Below, piece by piece: positions 24,001 through 37,200 of a DNA stretch of 64,000 bases. The notes under the pieces are model-generated. The model did no database searches. It was not told the origin of the DNA and saw only the letters and a program-made list of their open reading frames with translations. Location of the stretch: NCBI GenBank assembly GCA_003117195.1, contig BDSI01000073.1, positions 186,001-250,000 of the forward strand. The letters are read 5' to 3'. Every line of letters begins with the position of its first letter. Position 1 is the first letter of the stretch. The stretch is from Eudorina sp. 2006-703-Eu-15. Its lineage: Eukaryota; Chlorophyta; Chlorophyceae; Chlamydomonadales; Volvocaceae. Both the position numbers and the translations under genes were made by a program.

Positions 24001-24392
24001 AAACGCCGCACCCCACATGCCGTGCTGACTTCCTGTGCCATTTGTTTATAAACCCGGTATGCTCCTTTCTTCGTCCTCGAGCTGATGTTGCAATATTTAA
24101 TGTTTTATCTGTCGTCTTCGGCTGGGCCCCGGGACGAGGGCCCCGAGGCAATGCAGCTCTCAGGACTGGCCCTTCTTCTCCTCCTCTTCCACCACCTCCT
24201 GCCTCCGTGCTCCCGCGCTCCGGCGGATGCTCTCCAGCATCACGCTCTGCGGGGGCAGGCACGTGTTTCAGACGGACCCGCGAGGGGGCGGCGACCCGCG
24301 GCGTGAGAGGAGGCCTGCGAGCCTGTACGGCAACTGCCACACGAAGACACGATTGGGCACTCGTATTATGCGATCCCCATCCCATCAACACC
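21076..24392. other. Mostly unassigned; one plus-strand Cys-pair open segment near 21.6 kb
   Basis: About 3.3 kb without a firm gene. On the plus strand 21600-21694 reads HRRQLQRQKLQQHHPQRGR then PDPCDTCGL, ending at a possible donor (CTGAG|GTACGG). On the minus strand 21.6-21.9 kb is Gly/Ala-rich and could hold earlier exons of the modular gene. Neither has a consistent partner exon. 23.1-24.4 kb looks intergenic. Confidence 0.35.
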
Positions 24393-24464
24393 GCGCCACT
24401 AGTCCAGTGGTGAGGATATTTGCCTTCCAAGCAAAAGAGCGGGGTTCGATTCCCCGGTGGCGCA
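24393..24464 (+). tRNA. trnG-UCC: tRNA-Gly (anticodon UCC)
   Basis: A 72-nt cloverleaf without intron. Acceptor arms GCGCCAC and GTGGCGC pair perfectly. The D-arm region is AGTCCAGTGGTGAGGAT; the anticodon stem TTTGC/GCAAA encloses loop CTTCCAA (anticodon TCC, reading GGA). The T arm is CGGGG-TTCGATT-CCCCG. Discriminator A; CCA is not encoded, as usual for a nuclear tRNA. Internal A and B boxes (polymerase III) are present. No clear T-run terminator follows within 30 nt. Confidence 0.97.
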
Positions 24465-24634
24465 ATTGCACAAGGTAATTACGGATCTAATAAGTAAGAA
24501 ATATCTCATATCCTGATTAGTTACCAGGCATAACAGAGAATTTGCACAGGTCAATTAGATTGTGTAACTCAAACGTACATCCGTAGCTGATAGAGTACCG
24601 TACCGCGCGGCAATGCGACGTGGGTGGATATAGG

Positions 24635-27600
24635 TCATGGCCGCGGTCTTGCCGAACGTGCCTTCGTGGAAACCACCTGCCCCCTGCACCACCTCGCGCG
24701 CGCGTCCTTAAACAGTCCCCACCAAACCCCCAAACCCCAAACCTCACAGACGCCTCACCGCCCCCACAGCCGCCTGACTGCCCCCACCTGCGCCTGCCCT
24801 AGCTCCTGCCGTTCCTGCACCGCCACGAAGCCCAGACCCGTCGACAAGACGCCGTACAGCGCGTCCTTGGCCACGTGCGGCTCCACCGCCGACGCCACGT
24901 CTGCCGCACGGGATGCACACCACCACCACCACCAACACACACAGGGGCCGGGGCCGGGGCATTTGTGCGGCATATGGGCATTCCTCGGGCTTAGCTATGC
25001 CCCTTGCATGTCATGCAATCCTGCTCTGTCTGCCTAAAACATACACACACGCGCAACAGGTAAGCCCCGGTGCCGGCCCCAACCCAGCCCCACTGCCGTC
25101 TCCCCAGCCCCGGTGCTCGCCCCCACCCAGCCCCGGCGCTTGCCCCAACCCAGCCCCACCCAGCCCCGGTGCTCACCATTGACGACCAGCAGGGCGAGGA
25201 AGGCCGATAGGTAGGAGAAGAGGTACAGCCGCAGGGGGGAGCGCACCTGGCGGCTGGCGGCCGACAGCGGCCGCTCCGCCGCCGCCACCACCGCCTCGGG
25301 ATCCGACCACCGCGACGAGGGCGCGTCGGTCGGGGCGGCGGCAGCCGTGGCCGCGGCGTCGGCGAGCGAGGTGCCGGCGGCGACGCCGGTGGCTGTTGCC
25401 GCCGCGGCAGCTGCGGCAGCTGCGGCTTCCTCCGCGCGGCGCTTCTGCGTAGAGTGAGAGACACACAAAGCGCAAAACGAACAGAGGAAGAGACAGACGG
25501 AGTGAGTGATGGATGGATAGATGGATGGATGGTTACACAGGCAGGCGGAATGACGCACGGGCAGATGGGAAGAAAGACGGATTCAGAAACCGACGGACAG
25601 ACGGACAGACAGATGAAATATAAGTGAGCAGAGGACAGATGACCGACAGACGGATGGACGGACGGATGGACGGACGGCGCTTGGCCGGGGGCCAGCTCGA
25701 TGCAGACGGGCGGTGGGCGGATGATCCTCTCAAACAGGGCCGGGGCGGCTATGGGCGAGCCATGAGCCAAAAGCCATGAGCCATGTACCTAGGCCCCCGC
25801 GGCCCCAGCCAGCCAGCCAGCCCCCCAGCCAGCCAGCCAGCCCCCCAGCCAGCTAGCCCCCAGCCAGCCCGCCAGGCCCCCAGCCAGCCAGCCAGCCCCC
25901 AGCCAGCCAGCAACCAGCTCCCCAGGCCCCCAGCCCCCAGCCCGCCAGCCAGGCCCCAGCCCCCCAGCCCGCCAGGCCCCCAGCCCCCTAGCCCGCCAGC
26001 CAGGCCCCCAGCCCCCCAGCCAGCCAGCCCCCAGCCAGCCAGCCCCCCAGCCAGCCAGGACCCCAGCCAGCCAGGCCCCAGGCCCCCCAGAGCTCCTCTA
26101 CCCCGCCCGCCTCCTCGAACCTCAGCAAGGCCACCAGCAGCCAGGCCGCCAGCCCCCCCGCCATCCTCGAACCCCAGCCCGCCATCACCCACCCGCCAAT
26201 ATCCCGGGATGGATTTGCCCACCGGCTTCCTCGGCTCCTTTTCCACCGAGTACAGGCTCTTGAAGAACAGCCCCTTGTTGCGCTCCTCCGCCGTCTTCTC
26301 CTCCCAGGCGGCCAGATCCGCCTTGTCGGCCTGTTGGGGGCCGGGGGCGGGCAGGGAAGCGCGGGCGGGCAGGAAGGCAGGGAGGCAGCGCATTGGTAGG
26401 GGCGGGCGGGGAGGCAGGGAAGGGTGAGGCGAGCGACTTGTTGGATGCAAGTTGAACCTGGGGCCTGGAGAGGGTTTGGAGACACACAGGGCGGCCTGGA
26501 GAGAATTCTATAGACACACAGGGCCTGCTTCGGCGCGTTTTCTGCATCTTCCCTTACCTCTGCCCGTGCTGGCTGCCTTGGCTCCCTCCTTACACACCAG
26601 CCCGCCCGCCCGCCTGTCCCTCCCCCCTGGATCCCGGACAGCCCCTCCCCCGGAGGTGACGCCCCCCAACCCAACCCAACCCGCCCCTGGAGACCGAACC
26701 CGAATAAATGGATCCCCGAATCGATTACCCTTAAGCCCTTAAGAGTTCCCCTTTGTCAATAAACACAGCGAAATCGAAATCGCGAAAACAATACCTGATT
26801 GCGCAGTAGTTGCGTACAGTCCCCATACGACCCCCACCTGGAGCTGTTCCTTGATGCGCTGCACCTCCTTCTCCACATCGTCCAGTGCGTGGAAGGCCTC
26901 CGACTGTTGGTCGTTGGCAGTTCGTTGGTCGTTGGAATAAACGACAAGGCAGGCCCATCATGGGTGACGGAGCATATGGACGCATGGGGCACACAGGCAC
27001 GTACGACATACCCGCAGCGTACGGCATACCCATCCAACCCAGCCGACGGTGCTGGCACACACCCGACCGCAAATGAACTCAGATGAACTCGCGCACACAC
27101 TCACAATGGCGTAGTTGGCGCCGATTTCCGTACGCATCCGGTCCAGCTCATACTCCCGGGCTAGGGCGGCTTTCATCTGGGGGGCGGCGGCCGGGGCCCG
27201 GGCGGCGACACGGCGTTGGGCGGAGGGGGGATAGGAAATTGGTAGCCAGGGGAGGAGGGGTGCCCCCGGGTGGCGCGAGGTGCGAGGGTTGGGATGATGG
27301 GACAGAGCCCGCGTGCCCGGGGGGGGGGGGGCCGGGGCAAATAAAGCATTGAAAAGTGAAAATTGAGTGAAAATTGATTCTAACATAATCCTAGGTTGAT
27401 GACATGCGTGCTGTTTTGGGCTGGAGCAAGGCCGCCAGCCGCCAGCCGCCAGCCGCGCTGCAGCTGCGGGCCACGTCAGCAACTGCACGCGCCGCCAGGT
27501 CCCCTTTTTCGTCAACGAAGACAGCGAAACCGCACAAGGGCAACAAAACGATAACCGCCGCCAGGCTCCCCGGCCCCCCAACCGCTCCCGTCGTCCCACC

Positions 27601-28940
27601 GTTGACCCAACGGGGGCCAACAACACCACGGGCAGATCCCAACCCGTGGCCCCACCCACCCGCCCAACGACCAACGGTACCAACCGACTAACTAACCTCC
27701 TCGCCGATAGCCCTCATCTGGGCCTTACGGTCCTCCAAGTCGGACGCCAGCTCCTCCTTGGCACGGACCCGTCGGATCTCCATCTGGCGGGGTGGACCGC
27801 GTCCGCACATAGGTTGATAGGTGGGCTTCTCATAGGCTTCTCATAGGTTGATAGGTGGGCTTCTCATAGGCTTCTCACAGGTTGATAGGTGGGCTTCTCA
27901 TTAAACACGTAAAATATGTTGCGGTGGATGCGGCGGACAGCAGACTGGACATCCCCCCCTGGAGTGCGCGTGCGTCCCACGACGTGTTTAGAGTTGAGAA
28001 TCCCCCCGACCCAAACCAAGGACCACCGTTGTGTGTTGTTGTGCGCGGGCGCGGTGCGCGCGCGCGTCGTGGGTGGTGGAATTAGTGCGACACGGTACTG
28101 GTTCCGGGCATGCCACGTGGCAAGCTAGCACAGGGGTAAAGAGTGCCTTGGTTGCAGCCAAGCGGTCGCTCGCCCCTTCGGGAGGGACGTTGCGAGCAGG
28201 GAGGGACAGTGCGCGCAAGCAGAGCGAATTGAAAACGGAGCTAACAAAAACCCATTAATCACCAGCGAGGTCCGCATCGAGGTCCGCCCCGCGATGTTCC
28301 TATCCCTCACAACACACATGCCCGAGCACGCGTGTCGAGCGAGTCTCTTCTCTGAGCATTACCGTACGCCTGAGTACTACAGTACCCCGCCGCATTATTA
28401 CCACCTCGCGCGCGCGTAGGCACCTGCATCAGGTCCGCCCCGCGACATTCCCCTATCTCAACAACACACACGCCTGAACAACACACACACACACACACGC
28501 CGAAACAACACACACGCCTGAGCATTACCCCGCCGCACTATTACCTGCATCAGGTCCGCCAGGGTGTCCTGCACTTCGCTGCCCGGCTGTTCTTGAACCT
28601 CGCCGCCGTTGCTGCTGCTGCTGCTGGCGTTAACGCTGTCGCTACGATTCCGGGAGCTGAAGAAACCGGCGCTGTCGTCCCGGTAGCGGCCGATGCCGAG
28701 GAGGCGGTCCAGCTCGTCGTCCTCGTCGCCGGGGTTGCCACCGGATGCGGAAGAGGGGTCATCGTTGAAGGCTCGCAGAGGTGCTGCGCAGGGCCGTTGC
28801 GGGCCGTTCAACACTTGTCCGTTCTTGGACAGCTGCAATGTGACGTAAGGACTCCTGCGCGCGCAAAATGTTGGCCGTGAGGTAAACCGATACAAGTAAG
28901 CGTTTGTTAAATTTAACAACGAAATAATGGTATCGGGCAT
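24635..28940 (-). CDS. Probable plastid-targeted coiled-coil membrane protein (unknown function)
   Basis: Eight exons in phase: 28545-28940, 27697-27783, 27105-27176, 26838-26903, 26193-26330, 25177-25444, 24788-24900 and a tentative last exon 24635-24676; about 393 residues. The N-terminus is basic and Ser/Thr/Arg-rich (RFTSRPTFCARRSPYVTL), like a chloroplast transit peptide, followed by an acidic segment (DEDDELDRLLGIGRYRDD). Exons 2-5 encode charged helices typical of coiled coils (RRVRAKEELASDLEDRKAQM; HALDDVEKEVQRIKEQL; WEEKTAEERNKGLFFKSLYS). Exon 6 has an Ala tract then one membrane helix (LRLYLFSYLSAFLALLVVNG). Exon 7 is ALYGVLSTGLGFVAVQERQE. No enzyme motif is seen. Targeting is inferred from composition only. 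The start is the first ATG in the frame. The last 13 residues are uncertain. Confidence 0.72.
25490..25690. repeat. GGAT/GGAC-type short tandem repeats
   Basis: Runs of GGATGGATAGAT and GACGGACAGACGGACA in the intron upstream of exon 6 of the coiled-coil membrane protein gene. Confidence 0.9.
25797..26095. repeat. CCAGC-rich minisatellite
   Basis: About 300 bp of CCAGCCAGCCCCC units in the intron between exons 5 and 6 of the coiled-coil membrane protein gene. The long Pro- or Gly/Leu-rich frames here are artefacts. Confidence 0.95.
27811..27902. repeat. 34-bp tandem repeat, 2.7 copies
   Basis: Unit AGGTTGATAGGTGGGCTTCT + CATAGGCTTCTCAT at 27811, 27845 and partly 27879, nearly identical; intronic. 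Confidence 0.93.
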
Positions 28941-31234
28941 TGCCAACGACTGTTAAAGTTCGAAAGCCCCAGTTCGCTATCGCGGCACAGTTGACACACA
29001 GTCGGGTCGCCCGAGGCAATATACTAAGGTTTACTTCATACTCCTGCGTGTGCACCTGGCGCCATGGCAGCCGCTGCGATTGCTTTTCGGTAGTAGAACC
29101 AAGTAGTCTCGCTCTGACGCCGGTAGCCGAACAGACAACACAGGCGATTGTAGCGCATATGCCATAGCGAAATCGTGGTAAGGTCCGGGCTCTACTTTGG
29201 TAATGTGATAACTTTGTTCGAGACGTAAGGAACCCCACAGAGCGCGCAACGTCTTCAGATGTCTGCTACTAGACGAAGTGTACGTGCACCTTATTTTATG
29301 CGTATAGAATAGCAGCAGAAGCTGACTGCTTCTGATGTTTGACTCTTTGACAGGTGCACGTTTGTCGTCATGCACCGACCAACCACCAACGAACATTGCA
29401 ACCCACAGGCTGCTATCGTAAGCGAGGACCTGCGAACGCGCTACGGCCCCTGAAAAAAGATAGCCGAAAATTATGTAATAGTTTAATTATTCAGTCTGAA
29501 CCGCAACGGCTTTGTAACAACGCTGCCGCCACCGCCGCCACCGCCGCCTCCCCCGCCACGGCTCCACAGCGTTACAGCGGGGCCTACACAGGGGTCAACT
29601 CGCAGGCAGGTTCCGGCATCATGTCGTGGTGTTGGTGAATGAAAGTCGCCGGCCGTTTCACGGGTTGCACGGGGTCACAGGGGCAAAAGATGCAAGGGAC
29701 CACGGGGGCAACCCTTCCAATGCACTCCTGCGCCAATGCATGAATGCGACGACACCAAGGAAGTTTCAGTTTTGAGGAGATTTTGTGCACGGTAGGCTTG
29801 AACTCCGGGGCCCGCGCCTATGTTTGATTTGCTGGGACCTCCCCAGTGTAGGCTGCCGTCTGACACGGCTCGCAAGGTCCTGGCGCGTGCCCGTGCTGCC
29901 TTCCCTCGCACCTACCGTAGTCGAAACGCCTTCAGGTGTGCCTGGGTCGACGGCCCAGGGTTCGGGATCAGACAGACCACCGGGTGGGATTGACAGCTGT
30001 CGGAATCGTCGCCGTCGGGACAGACAGCTGTCGGCATAGCGTTTCGTGAAGTCCGGGACGGACAGGTTGTGCTGCACTCGACGGGGGTTGGTCGTCATTT
30101 GGGTTAGATTTTTCGTTCTTGTGGTTTTTTGCTGGTTGTCATTTGGGTTTCCGCTTCGTGTCATTTGGGTTTCTGTCACTGTAGTTTTCCAACCAGGATT
30201 ATTCATCCCCGCACAATACCAACCTGTATTCGAGACAGCGTACCCATCAAAGCTAATTAGCCATGTGCGCTGCATGGCTGCTCAGTGCCCTTTTTGAAGT
30301 AGTAACGATGTTACAGCAGACCCAGCGGGTCTTCCCTTGTCGTGAGGATCGAGGGCCAAGGCCCGGGTACCCCCACATCAGCCCAAAGAAAGCACGAAAG
30401 CGCGGTTGAGCATTACAAGCAACCAGGACCGACCTCACGTCACGGAGTATCCTGGCTGCCTCCTTTCCGACGCTCCAGAGGGCTCTCCACAGATCTCTCT
30501 GGACGGCAGCTCCTTCTAGACCGCAGTTCCGATGTAACCCCTTCGCCCCGCGTCATGTTCTTCCATGCAGTGACGATTCCAATCGGGAATGGGCACCAAG
30601 GTTGCACATGCGCCCATACGCAGGGGGTGTAAGTCTCTGTGGCTCACGCCAATTGCTGATTGCCGTACAGCCAAGAAACGTTGAGCGCCCTCAAGCGTTT
30701 GCTCCTCCTTCTCGACGCGATCTATGCCTGTAGGTTAAGTCTCCTCTTGCAGCAGGTCATTGTCAGTCAGTCAAGTCAGCCAGTTTTAGTCGTCAGAAAC
30801 GTCAATGTCGAGCCTCTCGCAGCTTACTGTGTACGTCCACAAGTAATCCTCATCCTCACAATCCTACCTGGGTAGTACGGTAACGGTACGTGATTGCAGT
30901 ACCCTATCTCATATACCTACCAGCTACATGCCGCACAACACATCGTACAAGCAACACCATGTCGTAAAGAACAGTCAGCCACTCCCCGAAACATCACACC
31001 CGCTCGTCTCAGGAGCCCTAGCGCAAAAACAAAAAGAAATAGGCACCACAAACACATCCCTACCCATGCCACATCCCGGCCTCGGCCATGCAAGCACGCT
31101 CGCCGTCAAAACGTCAGCCGCCCACCGGCTCTCCCCAGGCAGCTACCCACAAGGACTCCCCCCAGACATCGGCAACAAGCGGGCGGCAAAGTGGGAGGCT
31201 GCCGATGAAAGCGAGCCACACGACAAGCCCTCCC
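28941..31234. other. Intergenic between the plastid coiled-coil gene and UTP14
   Basis: 5' flank of the gene on the left and 3' flank of UTP14 on the right. A partial copy of the dispersed repeat lies at 30301-30333. No gene supported. Confidence 0.6.
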
Positions 31235-34200
31235 TCATTGGGCTGCCTTGCCCTTCTTGATCATGCCGCCCGCTACCGTCACCACCCGCCGCGCCTCCCG
31301 CTCCGCCTCCGCCTTCTTGCTCCGCCGGCCCAGCTCCTTGGCCATCGGCTCCGAGAACCGAAGCGGCGCAATAGTGACTCCCGCCTGCTTGAGCACCGCG
31401 GGGCGGGTCAGGTCGCGGAAGGCCGCGTCGGGGTTGTACTCGCGACCCAGCGGCTGCCGCAACGACCGCTCGTATGCCTCCTGGCTGGTGAAGGGGAAGG
31501 GCGCCGCGGGTGTGGTGTACTTGACGGCCTTCTTGTCGTACTTTTCCGAAATCACGACGTACTTGAGGTTGGCGTCCTTTCGGCTCGCGGCAGCGTCCGC
31601 TCGAATCCTGTGTCGAGGCGCAAGTGGTGGTGGGTGCAACGATGGGCAGGGGGGTGGCGCGGGGTCGTAAAGAGCATGCAGTGAATCAAACGACTTGCGC
31701 TTTCGGAGGAGGGAGGACAGCATCATTAGGATGGAGGACAGCATCATGAGATGCAGGGCAGACGGAAGCGCCAACGGGAAGGGGTAATGATGTCAAGTCG
31801 CGCACCAGGATGGAAACGGCCACCGAGACATGAAAGACTTGCTGAGTACTGCTGCTGCGACGGCTGCTGCTGCGCCGCGCAGTCGTATCAGCAGCAGCCG
31901 TCGCAGCAGCAATACTCAGCATAGTCGTACGCGCCGTCGTCGCAGTCGTATCAGCAGCAGCCGTCGCAGCAGTATTACGTGCAGCCGGCTCAGCAGCAGC
32001 AGTACTCGGCGCATCTGTACCAGGAGCGAGCGAGCGAGCTTTTATCGAAGCTAGGAGGAAGGCCCCTCGCAGCAGCATCCATCACTTCACATGTTGGCTG
32101 ACCTCCGTCTAGGCCATCCCCATGTTCCCCACCCATAGCTTGACCAAGCTCCCACCGAACACCCCCCGTCTGTATCCTTCCATTGCTATGCAGGTACCGC
32201 ACAACGTAAGTATACTGAGTTATGCTGGGTGTGCCCGGGTTCGTTCTTCGGGTTTATTTCCTCAACCCCCGCCTCCCAAGCCCCCTCGTCCAACCACCCG
32301 CCCTACCCTTCCCTTCCCTTCCCCACGCACTTGGCGGCCTTGTCCTTGGCGACCTGCATCCACTTGGGGTTCCGCTGCTGCGCCGCCCAGGCGCCCCAGC
32401 CCGGCAGCGCCGAGGGCTCCTCCACATGCGGCATCTCCTCCGCCACCGCCGCCGCCTTCTCCGCCGCAAACTCCGCCTCCACGTCGTCTCCCGCAAAGGC
32501 TTGGCGGATGAGATCCCGCTGCTGCAGCTGCTGCTGACCCGCGCCCATGGGCCGGATCATCGGCGTGTTGTCATCGTCGTCGTCGTCATCGTCATCAACT
32601 CTGTCGCCACCCGCACCACCATTATTCGCACCCGCACCCGCACCCGCACCCGCACGAGCACCGCTTGCAGCCGCTGCCGCCGCGGCAGCCTTCTGCTGCT
32701 GCTGAGCGTGCCCGTCTCGTTGCCGCGGCTGCTTCTGCCCCGCTTCCTGCTGTGCCACCGGTTTGGGTTGCCCCGCCACAGCAACTGGCGTCCCTGCAGC
32801 ACCGGCGGCGCCCTTGCCCTGCTTCTGTTGCCGTTGTTGCTGTTGCTGCCTGCCCTTGCCCTTGCCGCCCTGTTCCCCAGCAGCTCCTGATGCTGCTGCT
32901 GCCGCTGCCGCACCGTCTCGGTAGTACCCCAGTCCCTGCGGTCCCTTCTTAAACACATAGCAGGGCTTCGCGCCCTCAAACTTCTTAGCGGCGACATACG
33001 CCGGAGCCGCGGCCGCATCCGCCGCAGCTGGCCCCTTGAACAGGGCTGCCCGGCCGCCGCCCGCCGCCATGGAGCCCTTCAGGGCCGCGACATCCCGGAG
33101 GATATTGCCCCCGCCGTTGGCCGTCGCGGCGGCGGCGGCGGCCCGTGTGCTTGCGTGACGGCCGCTGTTGCGGCGCTCGAGGTCTTCGTCAGCAGCGGCG
33201 TCGACGAGCACAGAGCTGCTGACAAGAAGGCCGCGCCCGGCGGCGCCAGCGGCGATGGCAGCGTCCAAGTCCGCCTCGTCTGCCGCCGTCGGCGGCGCCG
33301 TCGCCGCCGCCGCCGTGCCTGCCTTGCGGCCCTTCTTGCCAGCTCCTGCCGCCGTCGTCGCAGGGGCGGCCGCCGCCGCCGCCCCCCGCGGTTTGCGGCC
33401 CAATCGCTCCGCCTTTGCGTCCGCATCCTCGGCGTCATCGGATTCCACATCCGCCTCGTCGTTGTCGTCAGCGTCAGCTGCGGCGGCGGCGGCGCCGCTG
33501 CCGCCGCCGCCACCAAATCTGCGCCTGCCGCCGGCGCCAGAGACCTCCGCGGCCCCTGTGGGGACGCCGTACCCAACCAACGCCTCGATCAACCGGCCGG
33601 GGCCGCCGCCGCTGCCCGCCACTGCCGCCGCCGCCGCGGCGTCGCCGTTCTGATCCTCATTGTCCTCCGCTTTCGCCAGTGCCTGTTGCTCGTCCAGCTC
33701 CCGAAGAAGCTGCTCGGCCTCTTGTTGCGCCGCCAGACGCCGCCGTTCCATGGCGCGCTTCATAAAGGGGAGCGCCAGCAGACCCTTCTTGGGCGCATTA
33801 TCACCCTCGAGCTCGAGGGCAGCACCGCCGCCTGGGGGCCGAACATACCGAACACCCATATAATTAAAATGCGTTCGGTATGATACCGTACAGCACCAGT
33901 CAATCATGATCGACGATGTTTACCACATTCGAAATATATTTCGTCAAGGTAAATATTTGGAGAGAGTGATTGCTGCGAAATCTTTGAGAATAAAAGAATA
34001 ATGCGATAGATAAAAATGTCCGCCAGAGGAACCCTCGTCGGCCGGCGGAGCGGAGTCCGGCGAGGATGTGGTGGCCCCCAGGAGGCGGTGTGGAGTGCGA
34101 TGTGGCGCCCGTGCGAAGCCGTGGCAGCGACATAAACAGCTGCGAGGTGCTTATGAGCGCGAGAAGGTGATGGTGGTGGTGCTGATGCTGCTTGCGCGAC

Positions 34201-37200
34201 AAGACCGCAACCTCCCGCAACCTCCCGCCTAGCACAATCCGCCCAATCGCCTAGCACAATCCGCCCAATCGCCCAGTCGACCCTCTTGCCCGTCCACACC
34301 CTAAACCCAAACCCCTGAAATGCTTCTTCCGGGGCTTGAACCGGAACCACACGAACCCCCAAACCCAACACAGACGCACCCGCCAACAACTCCAGCGCCG
34401 CGCTGCGGACCCGGGCGCCGGGCTGCCGTGCAGCGGCCGCGCCCTCCTCGCCCTCCGAGGCCGAGGTGCTGCCGGCGTCGCTGTCGTCGTCGCCTTCGCT
34501 GTCGCTCCCGTCGCCCCTTCTGCCCTCAATCTTCCGCTTGAGCTGCTGCCCCAGTTGGAGCTGCTCCGCCAGCGCCGCCTTGGTACCTGGGAGAGTTAGA
34601 AGTTGGGAGTTAAACGTTGGGAGTTAGCGGTTGCGACAGCGCCAACTGATCGGTGTCGAGCAGCGTCAAGTCATAAGCTGATGGTGGCGAACCCTCCTCT
34701 ACGTGGTAGGTGGATGGATCGGACCCAGTCCCCATACGCGTAATAACCAGCGCGCATACAGTACTGTCCACAGCAACGTCACCCCCCTTCTCATCTGTCC
34801 CCCTCGTCTTGACTCCTCTCCGCATTCCGCCAAGTGAGGACGATTGCGGAAATGGCCTTCTATCAGGGCGCGGCGACAAAAAGGAAAGATATGTATGCAT
34901 GCGATAGGAACGCCGTGCTGCCGTGCTCGTTACAAGGCGCTCCACGCCTCACTCACCCTCATCGATCTGCATTTGTCCCCGCTTGAGCACCCGCCGAGCC
35001 CACCGGCTGCTGTTGCGGTGCCGCTGCGTCAGCCGCTCCTTCGCCCGCTGGTACTCCGCCTCGATGGCGGCCGCCCGCTCGGCGTCCACCTTGCCCGGCT
35101 CCCCGTCCCCGCCTTCGCCCGCCTCCGCCGCCGCGGCCGCCAGCTTCGCCGCCTTGCGCTTCGCGGCCCGAGCCAGGTGCCTGTACGGCAGAGTCACGGC
35201 CACCAGCCAAGCGGGAGGTGCGGCGCAACGCAACGCAAGCACGCAAAGTTACGACGCATCTCGTCAAGCCGTCCAACGGTGTACGGAAATAGGTTCAGAT
35301 CATCGTGGGGTTCCTCATCCCAGGGTCGCATTCGTCACGCATGCCGTTGTTATTACCCCGGGCCCACCTATGCCAATGCCTCGGCCCCCATAAACCCCGC
35401 AAATACTTCGCAAATCTCAACACATCGGCCCAATCTTCCTTTCACCTCCACATCGGCGTCGCAACCCTTCAACCTCCGAGCAACCGTCCCTCCAACCACC
35501 AACCCACCTGTGGTACTCCTTGCTCTTGATGGCCTTGAGCCGCCTCGCCTTCACCTCGTGGTAAAACAGCAGCGCGCGCATCTTGGCCAGTCGGTTGCGC
35601 CGCTCCTTGGCCTCCTCCAGACTCAATGCCTGTCACGGAACAGGAACGGCGTCGTACGACGTCGTACGGTCAGACGGGGTGAGGAGCATCACAACACGCG
35701 GCAATCATACCACATCTCCACATGTTATGTACTTCGCATCGCATTACCGAGACCGCTCCGCCTGCTCCAGCCCATTGCTCACCACCCCCTTCAAAAACAA
35801 ATTGGCCACTTTGCACCAAGAGCCCACAACCTAAAGCGGCAGCCAGTTGCAGCGCACACAGCTCCGAGAGCAGATGCTCACTTTGAGGGCCAGCTTCTCC
35901 TCGGCTTCCTCCAGGGCCTCCGTATTGGCCGCCCCCGCCGCTTCCAGCAGCGCCGCCACCTCCGCCTCCAGCGCATTGTCGGCCGAGGGCGTGTGCTGCG
36001 CAACCAGCGCAGCCGTCGTCGTGACCCGCGGGACTTCGTCGCGCCCCGAGATCAGGCGCAGCGTGGGCGCCTCGCGGTTGGCCTGCCAGGGTTTAAAAGG
36101 ACGTGCCCCAGGGAAAATAGTGATGTGCCGTGTTCGGTAACAATCCAGGGTTCAACTGTGCGTGCGCGCAATCGGGTGTGGGGTCTATAATAAACTAATG
36201 ATCATTCAATGGCTTAAAGATCCCTTGAGCCATGGCCAGTTGCCGGTCAGCTTCGCTGCGAAAAGAAGAAATGGACCGCCAGATATTCTACGGGGATGCG
36301 GCCACACAAGCAGCACGACCGAGCCTAAGCAGAAGGCGTTGTGCAACAAAGAGTTATGCCCGCCAGAGGTTGCTGCCAGTCTCATGCACCCGCGCCGACG
36401 AAGGATCGATGTCGTACGCAGGCGACTTCAGTGGCAGCCGTTAGCCAGCGGAGCAGTCCCTATCGCGACCCTCCTTCAACGCTCCCGCATGGGCAAAAGG
36501 CGGGGAGTTGTACACAGGGGCGCACGATTACAAAAGCGCAAGGCAAAAAGCCTTACCACCGACCAGGGTCATGCACGCAGTTCTGTACCCCGTATGCCAG
36601 GGCTACTCCCAACGGTACATGCCGTACCGCCGCCGTACCTTGACAATTGACTGCCACTTGGCAACCTCCTCCGAGGCCGCCTCGTACCCGGCCTTGCGCT
36701 CCTGTCGCTCGGCCACCACCGCAGGCAGTGGTACGGCAACCGGCCGCAGACCCTTGCCGACCGCCTTGCCATCGCCTCCGGCAGCGGGGCCCGCGCCCGC
36801 AACCTTCTCAAGCAGCCGTCGGGCTGATCCCAGTTTGCGCCGCTCATCCGACGTAAGGCCTTTGAGCAGGTCCGCGACACTCAAAGCGCCCGCCGCGCCA
36901 CCTGCAAGTAGGTACGGCACAGGCATATTAGATACATAACATCGACCGCATTCATTCCCAACACACACGCAACACGGTCCTTGAACAGATTCGGCAACCA
37001 CATGATCAGTCAGTGGTGACATTGATGTGTGCGTGTGGATTGGGGTAAAACAGTACAGAACATGTGCCCGCCAGAGGTTGCTGCCAGTCTCATGCACCCG
37101 CGCCGACGAAGGATCGATGTCGTACGCGGGCGGCTTCAGTGGCAGCCGTTAGCCAGCGGAACAGTCCCTATCGCGACCCTCCTTCAACGCTCCCGCATGG

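Noticed and set aside
25749..26450. Gly/Leu/Ala/Trp-rich and Pro-rich open frames
   Set aside because: Produced by the CCAGC minisatellite in an intron of the plastid coiled-coil gene.
34315..34345. T-arm-like GGTTCAAGCCCC on the minus strand, possible tRNA
   Set aside because: No acceptor or anticodon arm can be paired around it; lies in a UTP14 intron.
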